Source: Ciona savignyi
Lineage: Eukaryota > Chordata > Ascidiacea > Phlebobranchia > Cionidae
Assembly: GCA_000149265.1 (NCBI GenBank)
Contig: CH002966.1
Location: forward strand, 140,683-204,682
Length of the DNA: 64,000 bases
Direction: 5' to 3'
Shown: piece after piece, positions 42,001 through 52,100 of the stretch
Numbering within the stretch: the first letter of the stretch is position 1
Layout: the number at the start of each line of letters is the position of its first letter
Notes under the pieces: generated by a model
Databases searched by the model: none
What the model was told of the DNA's origin: nothing
The model's input: only the letters and a program-made list of their open reading frames with translations
Made by a program: the position numbers and the translations under genes

Positions 42001-45000
42001 TATGAGCGATTTTCTCCTACTATAACGGTTTATTTTAAAAATGTAAATTTAAATGAATCGTTTAACCACTTTATGCTGCTCCTGCGTCATATTTCCTATT
42101 ATTGCATCACAACCAGATGACCGGTGACGTTTCGGGTTCATTTAAACTTTGTTTGGAGGTAAATGATTTCGAAGTTAGGTTCTAAAACAATAGACTCTCG
42201 GTGTATGCGCGTACGCAAAACGCACAAAAATTATGTGCGTGTAAATATACATTTTGTACGTGTCAAAGGCGCGCAAAGATCTCGTCGAGTTATCAAGAAT
42301 TGCGAACGTCCCGATCTCGCTGTTGTTTCGGGGAGGAAATCAACGCACTGCCGACTTATTTCTTCGCAAGAAAACGGGTGCAGGCTGCACAGCAAAATAA
42401 TCGAGGAAGTCGCCATTTTCGAAGGAAAACTGAACGAGTAGCGGCAGGGCGATTGCTTCCCGAATCCTATTTACCAGAAATGCCCGATCAATCAGACCGA
42501 TTTGCTGCCAGTCTGTTAAATTAGCCCGGTATCACGACGTTGGCATTCTGTTGCGTTTACAAAAAAACACCAACGCCTTCCTTCTCAAAATCACCGGAAA
42601 AACATTAAATTAAAGAATCAGTTGGTAAGAAAAGCCGTGCTTTCCGCTTGCTTTTAGTTGTATCGTGGAAACGCAGTTAATCTTGTTTACATTAAATAGC
42701 GTTGTTAAAATACCGGTTCTCGGATATAAGACGAATTACGCAATAAACGCATGTCGGCTGCGCTTCCTCGTCATAACGCCACCGGCCCGAGACACACACA
42801 GTATAGTGCATGCAGCTAAATTTAGCCTGTAATAAGACGAAACGGAACAATAGCAACGCTGCTATGCGAGTGCGTGCGTGTGTCATAGTAAAATTGAGCA
42901 CAGCAATTTCTTTTTCTATTTAGATTCTGTTAATTTTTAATGCGAGTTTTCAAATATCTATTTTAATGGTCGCTTTTAAAGGGCGCATTTTAAAGTCAAT
43001 ACATTAAAAAATGCGTTGATTTAATCACAGCTTAATCTTTATTGACTGATGGAGTATTTTAACAAGAGCAGATGGCGTAGCGCATACAAACATTGCTCAA
43101 CCCCCGCGAGAGAATAAAAGAGAAAGGGGAAGCGAGAGAAGGGGGGGGGGAAAGCTTACCTGCCAAGGAAAATTTACAATTTAAAGTAAACGAACGAATT
43201 TGTATTTAGAAGGTCCCAATTGTAAATTATATTGTGTTAGTTTAACGTTTAATTGACGACTTAAGCGCTGAATAAGGAACGGGATATAATTATCCACTCT
43301 GGTCGTACGCCTTCTAGATTCTAATGGAACAACTAATTTAGAAACAAAACCACAAAGCTGTCTGTAAACGTTTCTGTTTCCACGACCAGTTGTCCGATTT
43401 ACCAGCACACGTGACTTTATGCGTACGTGAACATGCCTTAGGGATGTTAAAGAATCAATTATAGATTTCTACAAACCACAATTTTTTTACAACGAGGAAA
43501 GAGCACAAACGAAAAATTCCTTGCTTATCACGGACACTTGTGATCGCTTTAAAATTGAATACGCGAAAAAAAAATTTCGTCAGGAAAATGACGGGTTAAA
43601 GCCGCAAGCATCCCAATAATCCAGCCCCTTTGTCAATTACCCGTGGCCCAAAACGCCGCGAAGATCGGGTTACTTGATTTGGAAGAGGTAAAACCAAGAA
43701 ACCGTCCTAATCTGTTGGACCAGGCCATAGGCTTAAATATTAACATGCCAATACTATTGACAAGTGTGTGGTCCGGATTGCGATTTTACCGCAATCAAAA
43801 AGGTTCCGTTCTGCGAATTCAACAATACCTAAGAAATGCGTGTTACGCCAAACGAACCGCTGAGGTGTTTTCGAAGCGCTTGACTATCTTGCAACAAGTG
43901 TTGCGCAAGTGTTTCCGGGTAATAAAAAAGATATCGCAGTGCTGCCGACACAAAAAGCGAACTGAAAACGGTTGTTAATAATTTAACGAGAAAACAAAGG
44001 GCGAAAACCGGCGGCCACAAATAAAAGGAAAAACGCATTGAGCAACACCAGACTGTAGGTCGTTGGCTGTTACGCCCTTTAACCGTAAGCAAGCGAGTCG
44101 AGCCAATGACAACATTATTAGGTTCGTGACCCTGTTTCTAACTGTACGGCAAATGAAAATGGATTTTAACAACAGTACTGATAGCGCGATGAACTATTTA
44201 CTAACCGCTGAGTACCACCTACACGCTTTATTTTTTATGACCGCCAAATAACAAAGACTAATTGGTGATCAATCACTACATAGTATGACTATTTTAAGCA
44301 ATGCACATTCCCTAAAGACTACAAGTTAAGTTAAGGTTTAAAAGTTTTGCGTGTACATTTTACCATGCGTTTTAGACCTTAAATATGTACACTACCTTGT
44401 CTCGGCAAAATGTATTAGTTGCTGGTGGTATAGAGTGGTTGCTGTACCATTGTGACCTGCTGTACGTACCGGTTCGCGCAAGTTTTTTACATTCAGGGAC
44501 CAGGTTATGACTAATGCAATATTTAACATCAATTGACTGTACTTTACAACTAGTCCATTAAAACACAATTTGTGTACTTAAATCAGCAACAGCATTTAGA
44601 ATTTATTTATTGAAATTCCTATTCCTGTATTAAACCAATATTAAAAAAACAATTTAAAGTAAAATGTTTTTCCTGAAATAATCGTTTGCGACATTAGTTA
44701 TTTCTGTAGGTGGTGACTTTCAAAACATAGTTTTTAAAAGTATTTAATCTTCGTTTAAATTACTATGTGAATTATTCACTGGAAGTGGTAAAATTATATT
44801 GGTTCATAGGAACTTCGTTGAAGTTTACGGTGCTGCACTGTTGGTATCAATCAATCACACGATAGATAATGAAGTTACTCAGGAGGAGAGAGAGTGAGAG
44901 TGAGAGCGGCGGGAGGAAATAGATAAAAAAGAGAGAAAGGAAAAGGCGAAGTCATCAAACACGGTTCGATGCCTGTATTACATATATTTAAGCGTACATC

Positions 45001-48000
45001 CGTACAAGCCAAACGGGAGTCAAATTTTAACATATGTTTTGCGAAAGAAACAATGCGTATTATCTTTTCGGGCTAGCACGGCGAATTTAGGTCAAATTTT
45101 ATTAACAAATTAAACCCTCTTGTATTATTGAATGATGTTGAAATAGGTCGCTTAACAAGCAAAAAATTAAAACCGAAAGTTACTTAAAAATAATCGCAAA
45201 TCAGGGAAATTCGCTTCGTGTCCGCTAATCTAATCAATAATCGTGCACAAGGCAACAATGATATATTTGCTCTCCTAATCTATTAAGTACGCTGACAGTA
45301 AATGGGCAGAGTACACAGAACCAGTGTATGTGCTGGACTAAAGAACTCTAACGCACCACTACGTGTGTGTGTGTGCACGAACACGATTTAAACTTGAACC
45401 TGTGGAATTGATTGCACTGGCTCGTAGCGAATTCGTTCTTCGTTTCGTTTAAAAACAATCTTGATGTAAAGTTACCGATGTGTGTATACAAATAGTGGGA
45501 GAAGTGATTTCCCATCGATGGTGCACCATTCTAGTCGATGCTACTATCTCACTACATTAATTCTGCGCAGGAAAGGGTCTGTAGACTGGTTAAACGATTA
45601 AAAGGAAATTGTTTTCAGAAGGGTGAATATGAAACCAAACGTGCTAACTGGAACCTGACGTGTTTGCAACATGATTCTACCAAGCGTGCTGCTTGTACGC
45701 TGGAAAATGTCAAGTCAATTAAGTGTTATTTTAAAATATTACACTTGATTTGCTTGCAAACTCTTCAAGAATGTCAAAAGGATGGTTATCTTCTTTCAGA
45801 GTTGATTAAACAAACAGAGCTTCGACTAAAATATTTTAGCGATGATTAGCTACTGAAGATTTTAAACAAGTGTTTACCTTTTAGGGTATTGATAAAAAAT
45901 TCAGCTTATTACCTTGGAGTATTCGAAACAATTGATTACACACAATTGCAATATTATACGACTTTCCAGCGCTCGTCTCGCACAAAAAGTGACACTTTTT
46001 GCGATCGACAGGAGAATAAAAGAAACAAAAAAGAGGAAGTTTCCTCACCGGGGTGAACACTTGTACGTCAAAGGAAACACTAATGCGGTTTAAATTTAAA
46101 TCAACATTCCATTCCTAAAGCAAGTATCATGTGTAACTTTTGCGGAATTTGACCAAATGCTTATTTCGAATTAACAGAACAAAAACGAAAAAATAATCCC
46201 CAATAAAAAATGTAATAAAAATTGAATAACACACAACGCAGTAGGCCTAATGTATTTGAATAAACAAATTTTAGAAAACGATTCAAGTAGATAATTGATG
46301 GCATAATTAGACATGCTCTAACTGTGAATGGATGCGCATTACAATATCCGCGTGGGCTGGTAATAAGACATCGACAACAGAAAATGTCATTCAATAAAAT
46401 AATTCGCAACATTCGAGAAGATATGTGGTAAGTAATTGACGTACGATTCGGGTTTTATCGTGATATTTATGTCCGGAAAATGGCAGATAAGCATTTGTGT
46501 TTTGAAAGTATTCAATGGAACGATATGACCCATAACAAGCGGTGATTAGGCCACGCATAAAGAACAAAATGTCCCTGTCCTACCACCAACGCGGTACCAG
46601 AGAGGTAAGGAGAAAGAAAGAGAAAGCGAGAGCGCTCCGAGAAAGGAGGAGCAATTCCTCCCATTGTTCAGAACCAGGAACATCTGTTGGCACATCTCTC
46701 TAATCTCATACGAAAACAGCAAGACATAATTTCATACATTTTAAGCGACGCGTGGTATATTTAAAACTTCTACAGTCAAGACTTTTCAATTTTCGACCCA
46801 CTTCAAACGCGTTTCAGAAATATTCGGATTAAAAAAAAACAGACCACTCGTTTTGACACAGAGCACAATTATCGTTCATTTCGGTTACTACTTAACCAAC
46901 TTTGCGTTTCAGAAATATATATAATGGCAGAACCGTGTTCCCTTCAATCGTTCGGGCTCAGAACCATGAAATAATTAACATTCCAAAAGCGTTTCGACGC
47001 ACATGTGCAATACTCTATACTCGCATCAATATTTAATGCGTCAACGTCTGGAGCATCGTGTCCGGTACAATCTTCAATAGAAAGTCAACGTTAATGTCTA
47101 GAAATTGTTTAATTGCGCGTCGAATCGCGCCTGAAACGACATTTAGGGCTGTCGAAAGCGAACGCGATTTATCACAAAACGATATAGCACGTAATAACCC
47201 CACCCTACGAAATTAAGATAAACTTTTAGCGGTAGAAACTGCGGATTCTTTTGACGTTTTGTAATACTTTTAAGAACGGGCGACTAAAACTGCTCGTCAC
47301 AGAATGTCATACCTCGTTTTGCATGGTTGGGAATTTAAACTTCGCCGGTTTCGAGGAAAATAAAAAAAAATGTTCTGCTATTTGACTGTTTGAACTCCGT
47401 AAATATTGCGTTGGCATTTCCGATCAGACGGTTATGAATTAAGTCGTCGCTAAGTGAGCAAGATATCGTCTTGGAAACCGAGTAGGGTTCGGGTAGCATC
47501 AATTTCCCTTTCGTGTTGTTTTTTCAGCACGAAACGAACCGCGACCGACCAAACAAAACGCAAATTGGGGAAAGTCTTGGAGGTGATTATCTCAGGAGTA
47601 ACAAATAATCTCCAGTTCCTGCCGCCCGCGGCTTCGTTTGTTACGTCATAGCGATTAGACTTTCGTTTATCGATAATTTTCGGCAATTAGCTGCAGTCAA
47701 ACTAAGGGGCCGTTTTCCGCCCCCCCTACGCTCGAAGGTTGTATTAGCGATTAACAAATTTTCGTGAAAATAGCATTGGATTTGTGGGGATAATTTTAAA
47801 CGCGCTTTTTCGCCGAAATCGTGCTCGATCAACCGCATTTGATTGTAGGTGACGCCTATTGGTACGTGATCAATAATGGATGAAAAAAGGTACTGAGTAC
47901 CAATACCACCACGCTTACTTGACACTCGCGGCCTGATTATTTAAATGCAAGTCGACCGGGGCTAAACACTAAGTTATTAAGGATATCACTGTGATCATCT

Positions 48001-49113
48001 GTATAACAGCGACCACAAATCGCCGAATCCGATATAAATGCAGGGGAAAACTAAAAGGAGTGAATGAGGGAAACTGCACACTAAAATAGAAACTATAACT
48101 ATAAGGTTATTTAGTGGGTTTAAGGTTAATTTTAGTACTAGGGTAAAAACTAGTGTTTGGAATAATTTAAAACTATTTTTTGTAGTTTTGAAAAACAATT
48201 TCCTCTTTCCCTCATTTTAATGTTTTACATAAATGCGTTAGCTTAATATAATGCGGAAAGTACAGAATCATAATTTAGATTACAACCAGGGCGGATCGGT
48301 CTGCCTGTGTCACCTAATTTACAGACAATTGTAAAACAGATTAAAGAGTGAAATGTTTAACTACATCTGTTGGCGCATGTTATGCCATTCGTAGGAAAGG
48401 ACAGAAATATGGTTTGCTTGGTACTTAAACATAGGTTGTATGTACTGCATATTTACATATCGGCATTTCCAATAAAAACAATATGCGCGGGTCGGCTGTG
48501 TCGGAGATGACACGTAGACTCGTAAAGTAACCTGTGTGGCACTTAACCGGTGCTCGAGCGAGTGCTTAAGAGTAACGTCTCGTTTTACTTGCCTGGGACC
48601 TTCAATCACCTACACCAGGGACCTACGATTTTGTGTGCGGATTGTAAAGAGTGAGCGAAAGGCCAATATTTGCATTTCGATAGCGAAACATGACTGGTGA
48701 TAAACAGTGAAAACGCGAATTTAACTTACCTCTCCGTGCTGGGAATTCCGACCAGCTGGCGTCGTGTCCGGCAAGTAATATAATCTGGTGGAAGCCAAAT
48801 CTTGTCCAGAATGCTTGTCGTGCCAGAGAAGCTGGAGTTCGCCGACACAGACCGGGTCTTCGGGCCGGCATTGGACGAAGAAGAATTCCCCGAGCGCAAG
48901 TATTCGCTCCTCGGAGCCCGTGACGTCACGGGGTACGTCGTCGCCGGGCGGGTCGGCGTCGTCGCGCGTGTTTGAACTCTCGGACTGGTGACGGCGGCCC
49001 CGGTTTCGAGCACAGGTGGCCGAGGGAAGACGGCCCGCGTCGGTTGAAATGTGGTAGCGGAACGCCTTGTAGAACACGTAGGATCCATGCCGGCCGCAGT
49101 TCGCGCCCACCCA
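25154..49113 (-). CDS. ARID5B-like: ARID5-type chromatin and transcription regulator (ARID5B-like), 11 coding exons seen
   Basis: DNA-binding regulator. Vertebrate ARID5B binds AT-rich sites through its ARID and works with the demethylase PHF2 in the nucleus. Exons on the - strand: 49113-48730, 36544-36434, 36075-35949, 35891-35574, 33643-33498, 31741-30901, 29499-29447, 29227-29130, 28491-28383, 28109-27483, 27070-25154. All have GT/AG borders and phases match throughout, giving 1576 codons. The N-terminal region matches ARID5B, not ARID5A (WVGANCGRHGSYVFYKAF, LALGEFFFVQCRPEDPVCV, DTFDYPQLFEHDLICEEL). GRPRKK, the split ARID and a long low-complexity C-terminus follow. It is longer than human ARID5B (about 1190 aa), mainly through Ser/Pro/Gln expansions. 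The first exon, expected to encode a few residues before WVG as in vertebrates, is upstream and not identified. The gene is ordinary in layout but has an intron of about 12 kb (36545-48729). Confidence 0.95.
27313..27478. repeat. TATC/TA-type microsatellite in the last ARID5 intron
   Basis: Degenerate tatctatccatatg and (ta)n runs between exons 27483-28109 and 25154-27070. Confidence 0.8.
27483..28109 (-). CDS. ARID5B-like: ARID5 exon after the ARID, Ser/Thr/Pro-rich
   Basis: 209 codons between acceptor ...gtgtattcgcag and donor CAA|GTACGT. A compact segment FVNFEALAHNVIRDELLASR may be an ordered helix. The rest is low-complexity Thr/Pro/Ser. The open frame runs past the donor into a TATC/TA microsatellite (27313-27478) in the intron, which should not be counted as coding. 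Confidence 0.85.
28383..31741 (-). CDS. ARID5B-like: ARID5 exons encoding the ARID DNA-binding domain
   Basis: Exon 31741-30901 gives about 250 residues of basic and Ser-rich linker, then the ARID start (AFLDLLYQFMRKRNTPIGRV, LGFKR). 29499-29447 gives LDLWAFFKLSQEYGGYDM. 29227-29130 gives VTAKRLWKHVYDRMGGNP, then CTSAATCTRKHFEK. 28491-28383 gives LLLPLEMYLRKT. These are all ARID helices in order. The ends of the helices differ from vertebrates: the usual LPYE is LPLE here, and the following KGEE is replaced. Linker residues such as SWKKRPKRRPGRR look like a nuclear signal. Confidence 0.95.
29817..29844. repeat. (TA)n microsatellite
   Basis: An uninterrupted ta run in the ARID5 intron between exons 29447-29499 and 30901-31741. 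Confidence 0.9.
30613..30806. mobile_element. MITE family, copy 2, clearest terminal inverted repeats
   Basis: Left ctaaaaggagggaaagcggg ... gagggaaactgcacactaaa and right ttttagtgagcagtttccct ... tccctccttttattg are inverted complements over about 35 bases. It lies in the ARID5 intron before the exon 30901-31741 donor. Confidence 0.7.
33498..33643 (-). CDS. ARID5B-like: ARID5 exon with AT-hook-like GRPRKK
   Basis: The exon encodes APVFKGRPRKKPKKNGTNGN followed by a Lys/Ser/Thr-rich tail ending VNDK. It aligns with the basic segment APNLKGRPRKKK of vertebrate ARID5B and is probably a nuclear-localisation and minor-groove-contacting stretch. The next exon follows in phase 0. Confidence 0.92.
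33860..34530. promoter_or_regulatory. CpG-rich block in ARID5 intron, candidate internal promoter or enhancer
   Basis: The block is far richer in CG dinucleotides than the surrounding intron (such as ttcggcgcccgcgcgagg, gcgactcggcgcg) and ends in a GA tract. It sits just upstream, on the - strand, of the exon with the AT-hook. Vertebrate ARID5B has a short isoform that lacks the N-terminal region, so an internal promoter here is plausible. No coding exon was found in it. Confidence 0.3.
34406..34484. repeat. GA-rich purine tract
   Basis: aaagagagaaaagagagaga continuing to gagagaacgatgcgg. It is the first of a series of GA/CT tracts spread to 62.3 kb and lies at the edge of the CpG-rich block. 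Confidence 0.85.
35574..36544 (-). CDS. ARID5B-like: ARID5 exons completing the N-terminal conserved region
   Basis: Three exons. 36544-36434 encodes DEMLAVSEKIVMRTSDLASW, matching vertebrate DEVIAVSEKVIVKLEDLVKW. 36075-35949 encodes LHRYSLLHSSVNMQDVIAER. 35891-35574 encodes VVMLSVNAYCRHKALMKRIE and RVVFCRDTFDYPQLFEHDLI. The last two are separated by a 57-base intron that has no stop and is a multiple of three, so the reading frame also runs straight through it. Confidence 0.92.
36131..36267. mobile_element. MITE family, copy 3
   Basis: Same terminal sequences (ggaaaggagggaaactgccc and gagcagttttcctcccttta) around a shorter centre with ccaacccta. It is between ARID5 exons 36075 and 36434. 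Confidence 0.6.
37169..37429 (-). CDS. Candidate alternative first coding exon of ARID5
   Basis: A GC- and CpG-rich island in an AT-rich intron contains an ATG-led frame of 87 codons (MADLVHLCLHRGSLFFVTNP ... HQEKC). It ends in phase 0 at a GTAAAT donor, the phase needed to splice to exon 36544-36434. A transcript starting here would replace the WVG exon. There is no homology I recognise and the donor is weak. It may equally be an enhancer. Confidence 0.3.
37630..37735 (-). mobile_element. SINE family B (tRNA-Arg-like), best copy
   Basis: The - strand reads TGTGGCCTAATGGTTAACGA (A-box region, near-identical to tRNA-Arg GTGGCCTAATGGATAA), then after about 65 bases CATGGGTTCGAACCTTAACC (B-box). 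It has no tRNA acceptor stem or anticodon arm, so it is not a functional tRNA. Confidence 0.5.
39491..39583 (-). mobile_element. SINE family B, diverged copy
   Basis: - strand GTGTGGCCAAATGGTTTGAT, then CATGCTTTCGAAACTCAG. Same order and spacing as the copy at 37.6 kb. Confidence 0.4.
43105..43155. repeat. GA tract with GAGAATAAAAGAGA core
   Basis: gcgagagaataaaagagaaa then a ggggaagcgagagaagg run ending in ten G. Clear example of the shared core in the large ARID5 intron. Confidence 0.75.
44881..44950. repeat. GA tract with AGATAAAAAAGAGA core
   Basis: gagagagagtgagagtgaga, gcggcgggaggaaata, then gataaaaaagagagaaagga. Confidence 0.75.
48041..48226. mobile_element. MITE family, copy 4
   Basis: aggggaaaactaaaaggagt and aaactgcacactaaaatag at the left, aatttcctctttccctcatt at the right. 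Confidence 0.6.
48730..49113 (-). CDS. ARID5B-like: ARID5 exon with the ARID5B-specific N-terminal region
   Basis: 128 codons in phase 0 between the acceptor ...ttgttttaccag and donor GAG|GTAAGT. It encodes WVGANCGRHGSYVFYKAFRY, a 40-residue insertion of low-complexity charged sequence (SSNTRDDADPPGDDVPRD) absent from vertebrate ARID5B, then LGEFFFVQCRPEDPVCVGEL and DTTPAGRNSQHGE. The region resembles BAH-type modules. There is no upstream ATG in frame, so this is an internal exon. Confidence 0.93.
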
Positions 49114-52100
49114 CTGGTAAAACAAAGGATGAAATTAGGATGGATGGAACAAGCGACCTCCTTACAATAACACAGCCCGGCGTAACCAGCGAACCCACAC
49201 TAACGAAACTCCACACACATTAAAAATTAAACAGTACAAGATAAATATAGATTAATACACACCAACATACACCAGGAGGTTTCCTGGCTACAGAGTACAC
49301 ATACAATGTACAGTATTAATGCAAGGGTCGCCGGATTGAATTCCGAAGACCTGGCTAATTGAATATCGGTCTTGGCCACGTGTTGTGACGTTGTTACTTG
49401 GCTGGATGCCCGGAGGGTAGCTGCAATGTAATCTCGCGTACATAGACTTCAGCCCAGGTATATTTACCAAACAGAGGCTCGCATTATGATCGGACAGATT
49501 AGCGCTATCAATTCAAGCGACATTAATTGCAGCTTTAATTGCGATTATGTTTTTTCGGTGTTGCCAGTAAGCAAACAACTAATGAAAAATCTGTACATTA
49601 ATTAATGTGTTTGTTAAAACGACATGCACGTCCAGGGTTATTGAAATGGCAAGTTTCAAAAATCGTGCTTTTAGAAATAATTTCGAAACACATACATACT
49701 CGTGAGTCGTGACTCGTGACAATATAAAGACGGCTTTTATTATAAATTAAGATAATAAAATTAGGACATTTAAATGATGTGATATATTAAGGTAAAGGTA
49801 AAAACCGGGGGGCATGCGAAAGGGCGAGATAAATTGGTAATCGGAAATTGTAGATAGTATTGTTATAACGTAAATCTTATATTCCCGACCATACTTGCTT
49901 TAGTTTATGGGACAGTCTCCCGTATAAAAGCCGATTTTGCTACCATATGCATTATTGATGTCCTGGTCAGAGTATAACAAATTAAGATTGGGAATATATT
50001 CACAATTATAAGATGATGCATGGCCTATCTAGGTAGAAAACGCGCGCACAGCCAAATCACTTTAGACCTGGACACTAAATTTAAAAAAATCGAAATTTGG
50101 AAGAAAAATGTTTTTTTTTGATAAATTGTGTTTTTCTTATTGTTCTACTGGTAATTCGGATGATAGATACAAAGTTAGTTCGTAAGGTACGCTTAGCAGT
50201 TTAGTAAAACAAAGATTAGGCGTGTAAGAGTGCACTGTGTGGCCTAGAAAGGTAAACATGACTCATATCTAATTTTTCTCCGTTGTCGAGTAACTTATCT
50301 TCCGTTTTACCATTTTATCGACGCTTAAAAATAAATGTTCTTAATTAGCAAAGGTAGACAATAAAAATGGAATTTGGGCCTTTTATCGACCTAAAAGCAA
50401 TTGGTTTACAGAATTTGAAACTTATATTGTCCTATCGGCTTTATTTACCGTGACAGCTTCTCCTCTTTGCGCCGTGCTCCTAAGGTTCGCATTGTGGTGT
50501 CGATTCGTCATTTCTCTTTTATTCTCTTTCTTTCTCCTGGGCGAGAGCGGAGAGAGACCAAAGTCTTTCTGTGTTGACGTTGGCACCCCCGTAGCGGCAC
50601 AGACGGACGGGGGAGTTGTGTTCGATTTTAAAACAAGGTGATCCGAAGATTAAAGCTGATTCGATTTCGCAGCTACTGTGACGTCAACAATACTTATCAT
50701 TGTAGCGATGAATTAGCTTCGCGGAAGTTAAACAGACCATCTAATATCCTCATTCACGTGTATTTGTAAAATGCAAAGCAACACGATATTTTCTATCTAA
50801 TAAATATCCTAAATCTGTAATGCAAACAAAAAACGCAAATATAAATATAAACCAACTCAGGATATTAATGTTACAAAACTAAACGATGCTAATTTTACAA
50901 AGCTGTAAGACAGTATTAAAATACATATGAAAAATAAATTTAGCATTAAACCAAAATCGTTAAAATTCATTTATGTTACCAACCATTAAAGCATCAATTT
51001 AAATTTCAAAAATTTCATTTTGACGCCAAATAGTTGCGTAACAAATTACAAGCTTAATTTTAGGACATGGGTCTCTCTACACATTGTGTAGTTGTTTATG
51101 GTGCGTTTAGTATCCGGCCTAGAATCGATTGCTGGATTAGTGCTATTATTTCCTAGAAGGCCGAACTGCCAATTGTTGGAGCCAAACGCCTTCATATATT
51201 TTAGCTACATCTCACAACTAGTTATGTAACGTACTTTATTAATAAAAATCTCACTTCTGAATTATTACGTCATTTAAGAAAAAGAAAACGCCCTGACGAC
51301 TTTTGTGGATGTACTTCAGAACTTATACATTTAAAATCTGGTTCTTAATTCAACTGCTTACCATTCAGAATAGCTCGACATTAAAGTCTAATTACCTGCC
51401 TTAAATCAATAATCCACTTTGTTTAAGCCATCCTTCTAATTGAGTATTCTGAATCGACAATTTAAATATTCCGTTTGAAAATAACTCTCGAAAGCAATAT
51501 CTTATACTACGGATATACCAAAATAACACTCGGTTAAATGCCGGGACAACACACGGTGTGCCTCTTCATTGATTGTAATGCTTATGCCATCAAATACAAT
51601 GACATCACCACAAGACTAGTGTAATGTAAGCCGTTCCTCCCGTTTTTCTCTTATCGGTTGTTTCTTTCTTTATCTTTACCCCTTCTCTCTGCTTTCTTTC
51701 TTTCTTCCAATCGCGCCTATATCCTTTTTCTAGCCTCTCGCCGGTAATTTAACCTGTAAGTTAGGTGCGCACTAATTAAGTACCAACTGCGTGGCAAATG
51801 TTACCTTTAATGTGCACCTACCCTGACCGGAATTATTGAGATGTTAAGTGTATTATGACGTAACAAAAGAATAGCGATTTTGGCGTGTCAGGTTTCTTAC
51901 TGATAACAAAATATTATGCAAGAACGCACTTCAAACAGAAAACCTATTAGATGCAAAATAGAAATAAATAAACGCTCGGGGCGTAGTTTGGACATCGCGA
52001 CACATTTTTGATTTCTGCCAACGCTACTGTTACGTGACAATAAAAAAGTCGCTGACCCAAATTTCGAATTAAACGATCGACACTACAAATGACAACGTCT

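Larger units (their letters stand above)
36545..48729 (-). other. Large ARID5 intron
   Basis: About 12 kb of mostly AT-rich sequence between exons 48730-49113 and 36434-36544. It holds the CpG-rich candidate exon (36960-37450), SINE B copies, a MITE and GA tracts (about 41400, 43105, 44881, 46008, 46600). I found no further supported gene. Long size and GC-rich islands suggest regulatory content. Confidence 0.6.

Noticed and set aside
43643..43978. 111-codon + strand ORF
   Set aside because: Starts at a GTG rather than ATG, no homology recognised, intron-like composition.
45538..45849. 103-codon + strand ORF in the large ARID5 intron
   Set aside because: No recognisable domain, AT-rich composition like the intron, no promoter or splice context. 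Could be chance.
50450..50641. ORF with a hydrophobic, signal-like N-terminus
   Set aside because: It overlaps a CT-rich tract that creates Leu/Ser/Phe codons. No supporting exon structure.
51390..51440. Good donor-like site as ARID5 exon 1
   Set aside because: The only ATG in the required frame is followed by a stop two codons later.
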